Source of the DNA: Burkholderiales bacterium JOSHI_001
GTDB taxonomy: Bacteria > Pseudomonadota > Gammaproteobacteria > Burkholderiales > Burkholderiaceae_C
Direction: 5' to 3'
Assembly (NCBI GenBank): GCA_000244995.1
Contig: CM001438.1
Span: forward strand, 3,000,090 to 3,064,089
Length of the DNA stretch: 64,000 bases
Shown piece by piece: positions 51,978 to 59,478 of the stretch. The notes under the pieces were generated by a model, which saw only the letters and a program-made list of their open reading frames with translations, was not told the DNA's origin and searched no databases. Positions within the stretch are counted from its first letter, which is position 1. Each line of letters begins with the position of its first letter. The position numbers were made by a program, and so were the translations under genes.

Positions 51978-53234
51978 TCAGTTCGGCGACCTTGGGACCT
52001 GAAGCCCCTGCTTGACCTGGTGCGGCGCGCCCTTCGCTGACGGGCGCACGTCAAAGTCGAAGATGGCGCGCGGGATGTAGATCGTCGAACACGCGTTCGG
52101 GATGTCGACCACGCCCGACAGCCGGCCTTCGACTGGTGCCGTGCCCAGGATCATGTAGGCCTGAATGTCGGTGTAGCCGAACTTCATCAGGTAGTCGATC
52201 GCGTGGTTGCAGGCGTTCGCGTAGGCCAGCCAAGAATCCAGGTAGTGCTGCTTGCCGCTGCTGTCCACCGAAACGCCCGAGAAGGCGATCCACTCGGAGT
52301 ACTGCGGGTCGCGGTTACCCGGCATGAAGATCGCGTTCTCCTTCATGCCGTACTTGGCCATGCCGCCCTTGATGAGGTCGACGTGCAGGTCCATGAACCC
52401 ACCCATCTCGATCGCGCCGCAGAACGTGATCTCGCCGTCGCCCTGTGAGAAATGCAGGTCCCCGAACGACAGCTTGGCGCCCGGCACAAACACCGGATAG
52501 AAGATGCGGCTGCCGGCCGTGAGGTTCTTGATGTCCTGGTTGCCGCCGTTCTCTCGCGGGGGCGCGGTGCGCGCCGCCTCGCGCGCGACCCGCTCGAACT
52601 CGGCGCCCTTCAGCGAGCCGAGGATCGCGCTGTCGGGCAGCGGCGGCAGGGCCAGCGGCGGCACCCGCAACGGGTCGGTGGCGATGAGCGCGGTCTCGCG
52701 CGCCGTCCAGCGCGCCAGCAAATCGGCCGACGGCGCCGTGCCCATCAAGCCCGGGTGGTGGATACCGGTGTACGACACTTCGGGGATGTGGCGCGAGGTC
52801 GCGATGTCGCCGCGGAAATCCCAGATCACCTTGTAGGCGTCCGGGAAGCGGTCGGTCAGGAAGCCGCCGCCGTTGGACTTCGCGAACACGCCGGTGTAGC
52901 CCCAACCCTGGCCCGAAAGCGGCCCCGAGTCCTCCTGGTCGCAGGCGTCGATCTCCAGGATGTCGACGATCAGCAGGTCGCCGGGCTCGGCGCCCTCGAC
53001 GTGGAAGGGCCCCGACAGCACGTGCACGCCCGGCAGCGGCGCATGGCGGATGTCGTCGGCCGAGTCGTCGTTCTTGATCGCGCCGTCGAACCACTCGCGG
53101 CAGTCGGCGCGGAACACGTCGCCGGGCTTGACGGTCACCGCGGCGGGAATGTCCGGGTGCCAGCGGTTGTGGCCGACCAGCTTCTGGTCCTTGAACTTCT
53201 TGGTGTTGTCCAGGGGGAAAAGATTCTTGGGCAT
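51978..53234 (-). CDS. fmdA: Formamidase
   Basis: A 418-residue enzyme of the FmdA/AmdA acetamidase-formamidase family, which hydrolyses formamide to formate and ammonia. Typical blocks: FKDQKLVGHNRWHPDIPAAV (about 13-32), GQGWGYTGVFAKSNGGGFL, HHPGLMGTAPS (about 159-169), SFGDLHFSQGDGEITFCGAI and YMILGTAPVEGRLSGVVDIP. The length is usual. It lies between the two fmdB-type genes and upstream of the amide channel, in one minus-strand operon that would supply nitrogen. Confidence 0.94.
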   Translation of the reverse strand: MPKNLFPLDNTKKFKDQKLVGHNRWHPDIPAAVTVKPGDVFRADCREWFDGAIKNDDSADDIRHAPLPGVHVLSGPFHVEGAEPGDLLIVDILEIDACDQEDSGPLSGQGWGYTGVFAKSNGGGFLTDRFPDAYKVIWDFRGDIATSRHIPEVSYTGIHHPGLMGTAPSADLLARWTARETALIATDPLRVPPLALPPLPDSAILGSLKGAEFERVAREAARTAPPRENGGNQDIKNLTAGSRIFYPVFVPGAKLSFGDLHFSQGDGEITFCGAIEMGGFMDLHVDLIKGGMAKYGMKENAIFMPGNRDPQYSEWIAFSGVSVDSSGKQHYLDSWLAYANACNHAIDYLMKFGYTDIQAYMILGTAPVEGRLSGVVDIPNACSTIYIPRAIFDFDVRPSAKGAPHQVKQGLQVPRSPN

Positions 53235-53352
53235 GTCGTGACCTTTCGTCCGTCAGTTGCTGACCATTCCGGAGTCCCGGAACCTGTGTGCGATCGCTCT
53301 TGGAAACCCACCAATTCCGCGCCCCGCCTCTGCGGCGCGCGAGCCGTGTGGG

Positions 53353-53646
53353 TCACGGCCGTGGAAGGCTGCGCAGCGCCGGTGTCATCTGCGCCGTGGT
53401 GATGCGGCGGCCGGGGCCGGCAGAGGGCAGGGAACTCACCACCTCGGGCTCGTAGCGGCTCTTTTCAGCGTGCGCGATCGCCGCCGACCAGGCGCTGCGG
53501 TTCGACGTCAGCACCATCGGCGCCGAGATGACGCGCCGCGAGGTCGCCCCGCAGGCAACGCAGGCGACCGACTCGGGCGCGGTGCCCATCGGTCGATGGA
53601 TATCGAAAGTTCCGTCCGTGTCGCATCGGTACTCGTAGAGGGCCAT
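53353..53646 (-). CDS. fmdB: FmdB-family protein with incomplete zinc ribbon, first gene of formamidase operon
   Basis: A 97-residue protein with the FmdB start MALYEYRCDTDGTFDIHRPM. The first knuckle, normally CxxCG, is CDTDG here: the second Cys is Asp. The second knuckle CVACG is intact, so zinc binding may be weakened or completed by another residue. The tail is Pro/Arg-rich. It lies 118 bases upstream of fmdA; the operator array at 53767-53831 is 120-185 bases before its ATG. Confidence 0.8.
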   Translation of the reverse strand: MALYEYRCDTDGTFDIHRPMGTAPESVACVACGATSRRVISAPMVLTSNRSAWSAAIAHAEKSRYEPEVVSSLPSAGPGRRITTAQMTPALRSLPRP

Positions 53647-53714
53647 GCCATGTCTCCGTCCTGGGTTTCGAAGCGCCCCGCCGGCTCGGGTGGCCGGCTG
53701 TGGTGGCGGTTCGC

Positions 53715-53727
53715 CCGAAGTCTTCGG
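53715..53727. promoter_or_regulatory. Inverted repeat CCGAAG-T-CTTCGG in the fmdB leader
   Basis: A perfect 6-1-6 inverted repeat between the operator array and the fmdB start. It may be a second regulator's site near the promoter; too tight for an RNA hairpin. Confidence 0.4.
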
Positions 53728-53766
53728 ACGATGGGGTCGATAGTGACGGCATGGCACGAACGGCGA

Positions 53767-53831
53767 ATCGCACACCGCGGTGAATCGCAATCACTCATGC
53801 GGGTGAGCCGGTCCTCACCCATCGATGTGAG
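53767..53831. promoter_or_regulatory. Operator array upstream of fmdB-fmdA: three 18-bp inverted repeats
   Basis: Sites start at 53767 (ATCGCAC-ACCG-CGGTGAA, weak), 53790 (ATCACTC-ATGC-GGGTGAG) and 53814 (CTCACCC-ATCG-ATGTGAG). The steps are again 23 and 24 bases, exactly as at 45510-45574. In both arrays the lowest-coordinate site, nearest the regulated minus-strand gene, is the weakest. Confidence 0.75.
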
Positions 53832-54140
53832 GACGACCGCTGCGGCGAGTACTCCAGCACAGCCTGCGCGGCACTTGCGGTGTTACTCAATTTGCCGATT
53901 CAAGCCAGCGAGTCCTTCCGGCTGGTCAGGGACCTTTGCCGACAATGCCCGCGCGTGCATCGTTCTCATCGTGCAGACCGATTCGGGGGCGCTTTCGAAT
54001 GGCTCCAGGGGGGACCAAAAATGGGGCTAGAAGACATGCCCGATGGATGCGAACGGCAGCTTCCCGGCAATGTATTGAATGTCTGGTGATGGCCGACTCC
54101 AGCTGCACGTCCCAAAGCACAATACGGCAGTTCGCCCCGA
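53832..54140. other. Intergenic stretch at right edge of accessory region
   Basis: No convincing gene. Short plus-strand frames here lack a start with a ribosome binding site and show no protein-like pattern. The change from accessory to core-type sequence falls in this gap; no attachment repeat or integrase was found. Confidence 0.5.
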
Positions 54141-55706
54141 TCAGCCGGCCTTGAACAACCTGGCATGCGCCGTGCGAAGCTCGCGCTTCAGCAGCTTGCC
54201 GCTGGGGTTCTTGGGCAGCGCGCTGGCGAACACCACGCCCTTGGGCGCCTTGAAGCTGGCCAGCACGCTGTTGCAGTGGGCCAGCACCTGGCTCTCCGTC
54301 AGTTCATGCCCGGACTTGGGCACCACAATGGCCACCACCGCTTCCACCCAGCGCGGGTGCGGCACACCCACCACCGCCACCTCGGCCACGCCGGCCAGCT
54401 TGTAGATGGCCTCTTCCACCTCGCGGCTGGCCACGTTCTCGCCGCCGGTCTTGATCATGTCCTTCTTGCGGTCCACCACCGTGATGTAGCCCTCGCCGTC
54501 GATGGTGGCCAGGTCGCCGCTGTGGAACCAGCCGCCCTGGAAGGCCGCGGCCGTGCGTTCGTCGTCGTGGAAGTAGCCCAGCATCAGGTGCGGGCTGCGG
54601 TGCACGATCTCGCCCACCTCGCCGGGGGCCACGTCGTTCATGGCATCGTCCACCACCCGGGTTTCCACGTTCAGCACCGCGCGTCCGCAGCTGCCGGGTT
54701 TGCGCAGCTGGTCGTCCGGGCCCAGCATGGTGGCCAGCGGCGCAATCTCGGTCTGGCCGTACAGGTTCCACAGCCGCACCTCGGGCAGGCGGCGCGACAG
54801 TTCCTTCATCACCTCCACCGGCATGATGGACGCACCGTAGTAGCCCTTGCGCAGGCTGGACAGGTCGGTGGTGTCGAACAAGGGCGAACGCAGCAGCGCG
54901 ATCCACACCGTGGGCGGCGCAAAGAAGGAGCTGATGTGGTGCTGGGCGATCAGCGGCAGCAGCTTGTCGGGCACCGGCTTGCCGGTGATGACGTTGGTGG
55001 CGCCCACGTAGATGGCGGGGCCGAAGAACACGTCCAGCTGGGCGCAGTGGTACAGCGGCAGCGCGTGCAGCATGAGGTCGTCGCCCGAGATGCCGGCGTC
55101 CACCACGCAGCTGACGTACTGCCACATCACCGCGTCGTGGGTGAGCATGGCGCCCTTGGGACTGCTCTCGGTGCCGCTGGTGTAGACGATCTGGGCCAGG
55201 TCGCTGCCGGCCAGGTCCACCGCGGGCAGCGCGGCGGTGCATTCGGCCAGGGTGTGGAAGTCCAGCATGCCGGCCTCGGGCTCGCTGGGGTCTTCGCCCG
55301 GCAGCCACAGCAATTCGGTCACCGCGGTGTCCAGCGCCGCGGCGGCACGCGCCAGCCCGGCCAGCCCGCTGTCGGTGGCCAGCAGGGTGGCACCGGCGTG
55401 GCGCAGGATGTAGGCGGCCTCTTCGGGCTTCAACATGAAGTTGATCGGCACCAGCACCGCGCCCAGCCGGGCCAGCGCAAAGCGCATGGCCGCAAAGGCG
55501 TGCGAGTTGCGCACGATGAGCGCCACGCGCGAGCCCTTGGTCACGCCGCGCTGCGCCAGGCCGGCGGCCAGGCGGTTGCACAGGGCGTCGAACTCGCCAT
55601 AGGTCCAGCGCACACTGCCGCAGGCAATGGCCAGCTTGGCCGGGTGGCGGGCGGCGCTGCGGTGCAGCAGGTCGCCCAGGGTCTGGCGGCGGGTCATGGC
55701 GTGCAT
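54141..55706 (-). CDS. Acyl-CoA synthetase / AMP-dependent ligase
   Basis: A 521-residue ANL-superfamily ligase that activates a carboxylic acid to acyl-CoA through an acyl-AMP. The P-loop-like IVYTSGTESSPKGAMLTH (about 175-192), LYGQTEIAPLATM, the hinge region GWFHSGDLATIDGEGYI and the catalytic Lys in PKNPSGKLLKREL near the end are all present. ATG 55706 with GGAG upstream is preferred over a longer start at 55733. It lies 99 bases behind the gentisate-pathway genes on the same strand; whether it activates an aromatic or fatty acid is not clear. Confidence 0.88.
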   Translation of the reverse strand: MHAMTRRQTLGDLLHRSAARHPAKLAIACGSVRWTYGEFDALCNRLAAGLAQRGVTKGSRVALIVRNSHAFAAMRFALARLGAVLVPINFMLKPEEAAYILRHAGATLLATDSGLAGLARAAAALDTAVTELLWLPGEDPSEPEAGMLDFHTLAECTAALPAVDLAGSDLAQIVYTSGTESSPKGAMLTHDAVMWQYVSCVVDAGISGDDLMLHALPLYHCAQLDVFFGPAIYVGATNVITGKPVPDKLLPLIAQHHISSFFAPPTVWIALLRSPLFDTTDLSSLRKGYYGASIMPVEVMKELSRRLPEVRLWNLYGQTEIAPLATMLGPDDQLRKPGSCGRAVLNVETRVVDDAMNDVAPGEVGEIVHRSPHLMLGYFHDDERTAAAFQGGWFHSGDLATIDGEGYITVVDRKKDMIKTGGENVASREVEEAIYKLAGVAEVAVVGVPHPRWVEAVVAIVVPKSGHELTESQVLAHCNSVLASFKAPKGVVFASALPKNPSGKLLKRELRTAHARLFKAG

Positions 55707-55805
55707 CGTTGGGTCTCCAGGGGCGGCAGCCATACCGCCAAGCGGCCCCGATTCTGCGGTGGCCCTGCGCGCCCTGCGCCCCGGGCAAGCCCGGGGTGAG
55801 CCGGA

Positions 55806-56507
55806 TCAGGCGGCAGGACCGACCGTGAGGGCGATCTCGCCCACGCCTTCGATCTGTCCGCTGATGCGGTCGCCGGGCAGCACGGGGCCCACGCCCTCGG
55901 GGGTGCCGGTGTAGACCAGGTCGCCGGGCTGCAGGTGGTAGAACAGGGACAGGTCGGCGATGAGTTCGCGGACGTTCCAGATCAGCTTGTCCAGGTTGCT
56001 GTGCTGCTTGTCCTGGCCGTTCACCTGCAGCGCCAGCGCGCCGCGCTCCAGCACCACGCCGGGCAGGGGCAGCACTTCGCTGCACACGGACGACCACTCC
56101 ACGTCCTTGCCCAGGTCCCAGGGCCGGCCTTTGTCGCGCGCGGCCAGTTGCAGGTCGCGCCGGGTCATGTCCAGGCCGCAGGCGTAGCCGTAGATCAGCT
56201 CGTGCGCGCGCTCGGCCGGAACTTCAAAGCCGGCCTTGCCGATGGCCAGCACCAGTTCCATCTCGTACTGAAAGTCCTGGGTCTGTGGCGGATAGGCCAC
56301 CGTGGCGCCGCTTTCCACCAGGGTGGCCACACCCTTGGTGAAATAGAACGGCCGCTCCACGGCCTTGTTCACCGGCCTGCCCATTTCCACGGCATGGGCG
56401 TGGTAGTTGCGGCCGACGAAGAACAGGCGGTTCACCGGCAGGCGTTCGGCCATGCCACGCACCGGCAGCGAGGGCGTGGCAGGCGGGGTCCAGAGGTAAG
56501 CGGTCAT
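55806..56507 (-). CDS. Fumarylpyruvate hydrolase (FAH family)
   Basis: A 233-residue fumarylacetoacetase-fold protein: FFVGRNYHAHAVEMGRP (about 29-45), the metal-ligand segment FQYEMELVLAIGK (about 79-91), GYACGLDMTRRDLQ (about 107-120) and the C-terminal GDLVYTGTPEGVGPV. In the gentisate route the ring-cleavage product is isomerised to fumarylpyruvate, which this enzyme splits to fumarate and pyruvate. It follows the dioxygenase gene by six bases. A maleylpyruvate isomerase is not in this cluster, so either a distant one serves or the enzyme cleaves maleylpyruvate directly. Confidence 0.88.
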   Translation of the reverse strand: MTAYLWTPPATPSLPVRGMAERLPVNRLFFVGRNYHAHAVEMGRPVNKAVERPFYFTKGVATLVESGATVAYPPQTQDFQYEMELVLAIGKAGFEVPAERAHELIYGYACGLDMTRRDLQLAARDKGRPWDLGKDVEWSSVCSEVLPLPGVVLERGALALQVNGQDKQHSNLDKLIWNVRELIADLSLFYHLQPGDLVYTGTPEGVGPVLPGDRISGQIEGVGEIALTVGPAA

Positions 56508-56513
56508 GCGATG

Positions 56514-57554
56514 TCAGTCCCGGACTTCGTAGACGCCCAGCTTGCGGTGCAGCGGGCTTTCGTCGGCGATGAACACGAAGCTGGGCGCGTCGCGGCGTCG
56601 GTTCATCAACGTGATGGGCGTGTAGCCCGGGGCGCAGCAGGTGTCGGCCTCGGCCAGGGTGTGGGTCTGCGTGTCCACCTGCACCAGCGCACCGCCTTCG
56701 ATAACGTGGAACACGCTGGCCGGCGATCGCGCCGGCAACTTCAAGGTCTGGCCCGGGCGCAACATCAGCGCGTAGAAGCCCAGGATGTTCTGCGCGTCGC
56801 CGCCGGTTTCGGGGTTGATGTAGGTGACCTGCACCGCGTCCAGGTCGGGCTGGTCGGCGGCCAGCGTTTGCAGCGCAGCGCGCACGTCCACCCAGGGGTA
56901 GCGCAGCAGCGGGTAGGCCTTGGACGAACGCTGGAACACCGGCGTGGGCGCCACGCCGGCGCGCACGAAAGCCCGCTCGCCCTGGCCCGGCTGCACCGCC
57001 TGGCGCTGGCCGTTGAGGTGGTAGCTGGCCTCCATGTAGTACACCAGGGGCAGGTCCAGCACGTCCAGCCACACCACCGGCTGGTCACCGTCGTGCCCGT
57101 GTTCGTGCCACAGGCCGGTGGGCGTCAGGATCAGGTCGCCGCGGCTCATGGGGCATTTCTGGCCGTCCACCGTGGTGTAGGCGCCCTCGCCTTCCACGAT
57201 CATGCGCACCGCGTTGGGCGTGTGGCGGTGGGCCGGCGCCCATTCGCCCGGCAGCAGCAACTGCATGCCCAGGTAGATGGCCGGGCTGGCCTTCATGTTG
57301 TCCAGGCCATGGCCGGGGTTGGCCAGCACCAGCACGCGGCGCTCGGCCTTGGCCATGGGCGTGAGCTCACCTGCACGCAAGAGCAGCGGGCGCAGGGTCT
57401 CGTAGGCCCAGCAGGTGGGCTGGGTGGCCGGGCGAGGTTGGCCCGGCGGCAGCACCGCGCGCAGGCTGGGCCACAGCGGCACCAGGTTCAGCGCCCGCAG
57501 GCTTTGCACGTAATCAGGGGGCAGGTCTTCCAGGCGGCCGAGGTCGTGGCTCAT
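56514..57554 (-). CDS. Gentisate 1,2-dioxygenase
   Basis: A 346-residue bicupin Fe(II) dioxygenase that cleaves gentisate to maleylpyruvate. The N-terminal cupin has the iron-binding HRHTPNAVRMIVEGEG (about 105-120) and LTPTGLWHEHGHDG; the C-terminal cupin has the weaker SVFHVIEGGALVQVD and ends in KLGVYEVRD. Its place between the 3-hydroxybenzoate hydroxylase and fumarylpyruvate hydrolase fixes the pathway. Confidence 0.93.
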   Translation of the reverse strand: MSHDLGRLEDLPPDYVQSLRALNLVPLWPSLRAVLPPGQPRPATQPTCWAYETLRPLLLRAGELTPMAKAERRVLVLANPGHGLDNMKASPAIYLGMQLLLPGEWAPAHRHTPNAVRMIVEGEGAYTTVDGQKCPMSRGDLILTPTGLWHEHGHDGDQPVVWLDVLDLPLVYYMEASYHLNGQRQAVQPGQGERAFVRAGVAPTPVFQRSSKAYPLLRYPWVDVRAALQTLAADQPDLDAVQVTYINPETGGDAQNILGFYALMLRPGQTLKLPARSPASVFHVIEGGALVQVDTQTHTLAEADTCCAPGYTPITLMNRRRDAPSFVFIADESPLHRKLGVYEVRD

Positions 57555-57564
57555 GGTGTTCCCT

Positions 57565-58767
57565 TCATTCCGCGCAAAGGCAGTTGTCAACATTCCAGCC
57601 ATACAGCCATTCCATGGCGTCGTAGAAGCGTTCCGGCGTTCTGCCTCGCCAGAGGTCGTTGCGCACCAGGCGCTCCACACCCTTGGCGTGGTAGATGCGG
57701 CCCATCTCGCGCGAGCTGAGCACGATGCGCGCGGTGCGCGCCACGCGGCTGCGCTGGTAGCGGTCCAAGGCGCGTTCCCAATCGTTGCCATGCACGCGCA
57801 GCGCTTCGCCCAAGGTGACCGCGTCCTCCATCGCCATGCAGGCGCCCTGGGCCATGTACTGGGTGGTGGGGTGGGCGGCGTCGCCCAGCAGCGTGGCGCG
57901 GCCATAGGTCCACTGGCCGATGGGTTCACGGTCGGCGGTGGCCCAGCGGCGCCAGGTCTTGGGCAGGTCGATCAGCTGGCGGGCCTTGGGGCAGATGCCC
58001 TGGAAATAGCTCTGCACCTCTTCCTTGCTGCCGTCGGTGACGCCCCACTGTTCGGTCTGGCGGCTGTGGAAGGTGACCACCACGTTGTACTGCTCGCCGC
58101 CGCGCAACGGGTAGTGCACCAGGTGGCAGTTCGGGCCCACCCAGATGCTGGCGGCGTTCCACTGCAGGTCCGCCGGGAAGTCCTTCTTGTCCACCACGGC
58201 GCGGTAGACCACATGGCCGGTCACGCGAGCGGGGTCGTTCACGTACTGCTGGCGCACCGCGCTCTTCACGCCGTCGGCACCGATCAAGGCCACGCCGCGG
58301 TGCTGGCGCCCGTTCTGGTCCGTGACGCTGACGCTGCCTTCGTCCTGGGCCACCGTTTCCACCCGGGTGGAGGTGAGGAATTCAACCCGCCCGGTCTCCT
58401 GCGCGCCTTCCAGCAGCGAGGTGTGCACGTCCACGCGGTGGATCACCGCATAGGGGTTGCCGAAGCGCTGGCGGAAGGCCTCGCCGGTGGGGATCCGGCC
58501 CACCTGGTACTCGTCCAGCGCGTCGTGCATGACCATGTAGTCGGTGTACACCGCCCGGCCGCGCGCCTTTTCGCCCACGCCGAGGGCGTCAAAGGCGTGG
58601 AAGGCGTTGGGGCCCAGCTGGATGCCGGCGCCGATTTCACCGATCTCGGCCGACTGCTCCAGCACCCTGACCGAAAAGCCACGGCGCACCAGGGCCAGTG
58701 CGGCGGCCAGGCCGCCGATGCCGCCACCGGCCACCAGCACGGGAAGTTCGGAACGCACGTCACCCAT
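57565..58767 (-). CDS. 3-hydroxybenzoate 6-hydroxylase
   Basis: A 400-residue flavoprotein monooxygenase. It has the N-terminal FAD motif VLVAGGGIGGLAAALALVRR (about 10-29), the middle GADGVKSAVRQQ (DG motif) and the C-terminal GDAAHPTTQYMAQGACMAME (about 292-311). In this context it hydroxylates 3-hydroxybenzoate to gentisate with NADH and O2; a salicylate-type hydroxylase would look similar, but the following gentisate genes support this role. ATG 58767 has AGGAG in front. It is the first gene of the catabolic operon, with a palindrome just upstream. Confidence 0.88.
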   Translation of the reverse strand: MGDVRSELPVLVAGGGIGGLAAALALVRRGFSVRVLEQSAEIGEIGAGIQLGPNAFHAFDALGVGEKARGRAVYTDYMVMHDALDEYQVGRIPTGEAFRQRFGNPYAVIHRVDVHTSLLEGAQETGRVEFLTSTRVETVAQDEGSVSVTDQNGRQHRGVALIGADGVKSAVRQQYVNDPARVTGHVVYRAVVDKKDFPADLQWNAASIWVGPNCHLVHYPLRGGEQYNVVVTFHSRQTEQWGVTDGSKEEVQSYFQGICPKARQLIDLPKTWRRWATADREPIGQWTYGRATLLGDAAHPTTQYMAQGACMAMEDAVTLGEALRVHGNDWERALDRYQRSRVARTARIVLSSREMGRIYHAKGVERLVRNDLWRGRTPERFYDAMEWLYGWNVDNCLCAE

Positions 58768-58812
58768 TGGCCCATCTCCTTGCCGGTCGCACACAAATCA
58801 TCAGTACACACA

Positions 58813-58830
58813 CGATCAGTATGATGATCG
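58813..58830. promoter_or_regulatory. Palindromic operator CGATCA-N6-TGATCG, candidate MarR site
   Basis: A perfect 6-6-6 inverted repeat 46 bases before the hydroxylase ATG and between it and the MarR gene. A wider pair ATCATC (58797) / GATGAT (58823) overlaps it. The patch is A+T-rich, as expected for a promoter. Confidence 0.65.
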
Positions 58831-58873
58831 AATACCCGGCATCAAACCGGGTAAACCCTGAATCAACGGCTGC

Positions 58874-59344
58874 TCAGGCGTCGCTGGGCGCGCGGCTGGC
58901 GTCGTTGTTGCCTTCGACCACGGTCTTCAGCATGGCCAGGAAACGCGGCCGGTCGGCTTCAGGCAGCGGCGCCACGATGCGCGACTGCGCCCGCAGCATG
59001 GCGGGGATCACCTGGTTGAGCAGGGCCTCGCCTTCGGAGGTGACCTGCAGCAGGCGAACGCGCCGGTCGTCGGGCGAGGCCCGGCGTTCGATCAGGCCGC
59101 GGCGCTCCAGGCGGTCGATCACGCCGCCCAGCGTGGACGTGTCCAGGCCGATGGACGCGGCCAGGCTGCGCTGGTCCAAGCCGGGTTGGCGCCAGGCGCT
59201 GTACAGCGCGCCGTACTGCACCGGGGTGATGCCCAGCGCTTGCGTCTCTTCCAGGAAGATGGCCACCGCAATCTGCTGCAGGCGACGGATGTAGTAACCC
59301 GGTTGTTCCTCCAGGCGCGCGGCCTGGACCTTGCTCTTGCGCAT
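58874..59344 (-). CDS. MarR-family transcriptional regulator
   Basis: A 156-residue winged-helix regulator. LDQRSLAASIGLDTSTLGGV (about 55-74) is the recognition region and RRASPDDRRVRLLQVTSEG (about 88-106) the wing. It lies upstream of, and on the same strand as, the 3-hydroxybenzoate genes, with 106 bases in between holding the palindrome. It most likely represses the catabolic operon and is released by an aromatic acid. Confidence 0.88.
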   Translation of the reverse strand: MRKSKVQAARLEEQPGYYIRRLQQIAVAIFLEETQALGITPVQYGALYSAWRQPGLDQRSLAASIGLDTSTLGGVIDRLERRGLIERRASPDDRRVRLLQVTSEGEALLNQVIPAMLRAQSRIVAPLPEADRPRFLAMLKTVVEGNNDASRAPSDA

Positions 59345-59430
59345 GCGTGGGCTCCCTCAGCGTCACCGGTGCGCAGGGCCGGCGCGAGATGCTGGCCATG
59401 CTCATCGTCAGTGTACGGCCGACGCAGGCC

Positions 59431-59457
59431 AAAAAAAGGCGGCCCCGAAGGGCCGCC
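59431..59457 (-). terminator. Intrinsic terminator of the nine-heme cytochrome gene
   Basis: An 8-bp stem GGCGGCCC/GGGCCGCC with CGAA loop (59438-59457) is followed on the minus strand by seven T (A-run 59431-59437 on the plus strand). It lies 21 bases after the cytochrome stop and upstream of the MarR gene. Confidence 0.9.
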
Positions 59458-59478
59458 GTTCATCGAGCCATCAGCCGC

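Noticed and set aside
53880-54089. Short plus-strand frame in the gap before the acyl-CoA synthetase gene
   Set aside because: No ribosome binding site, unusual start and no protein-like pattern.
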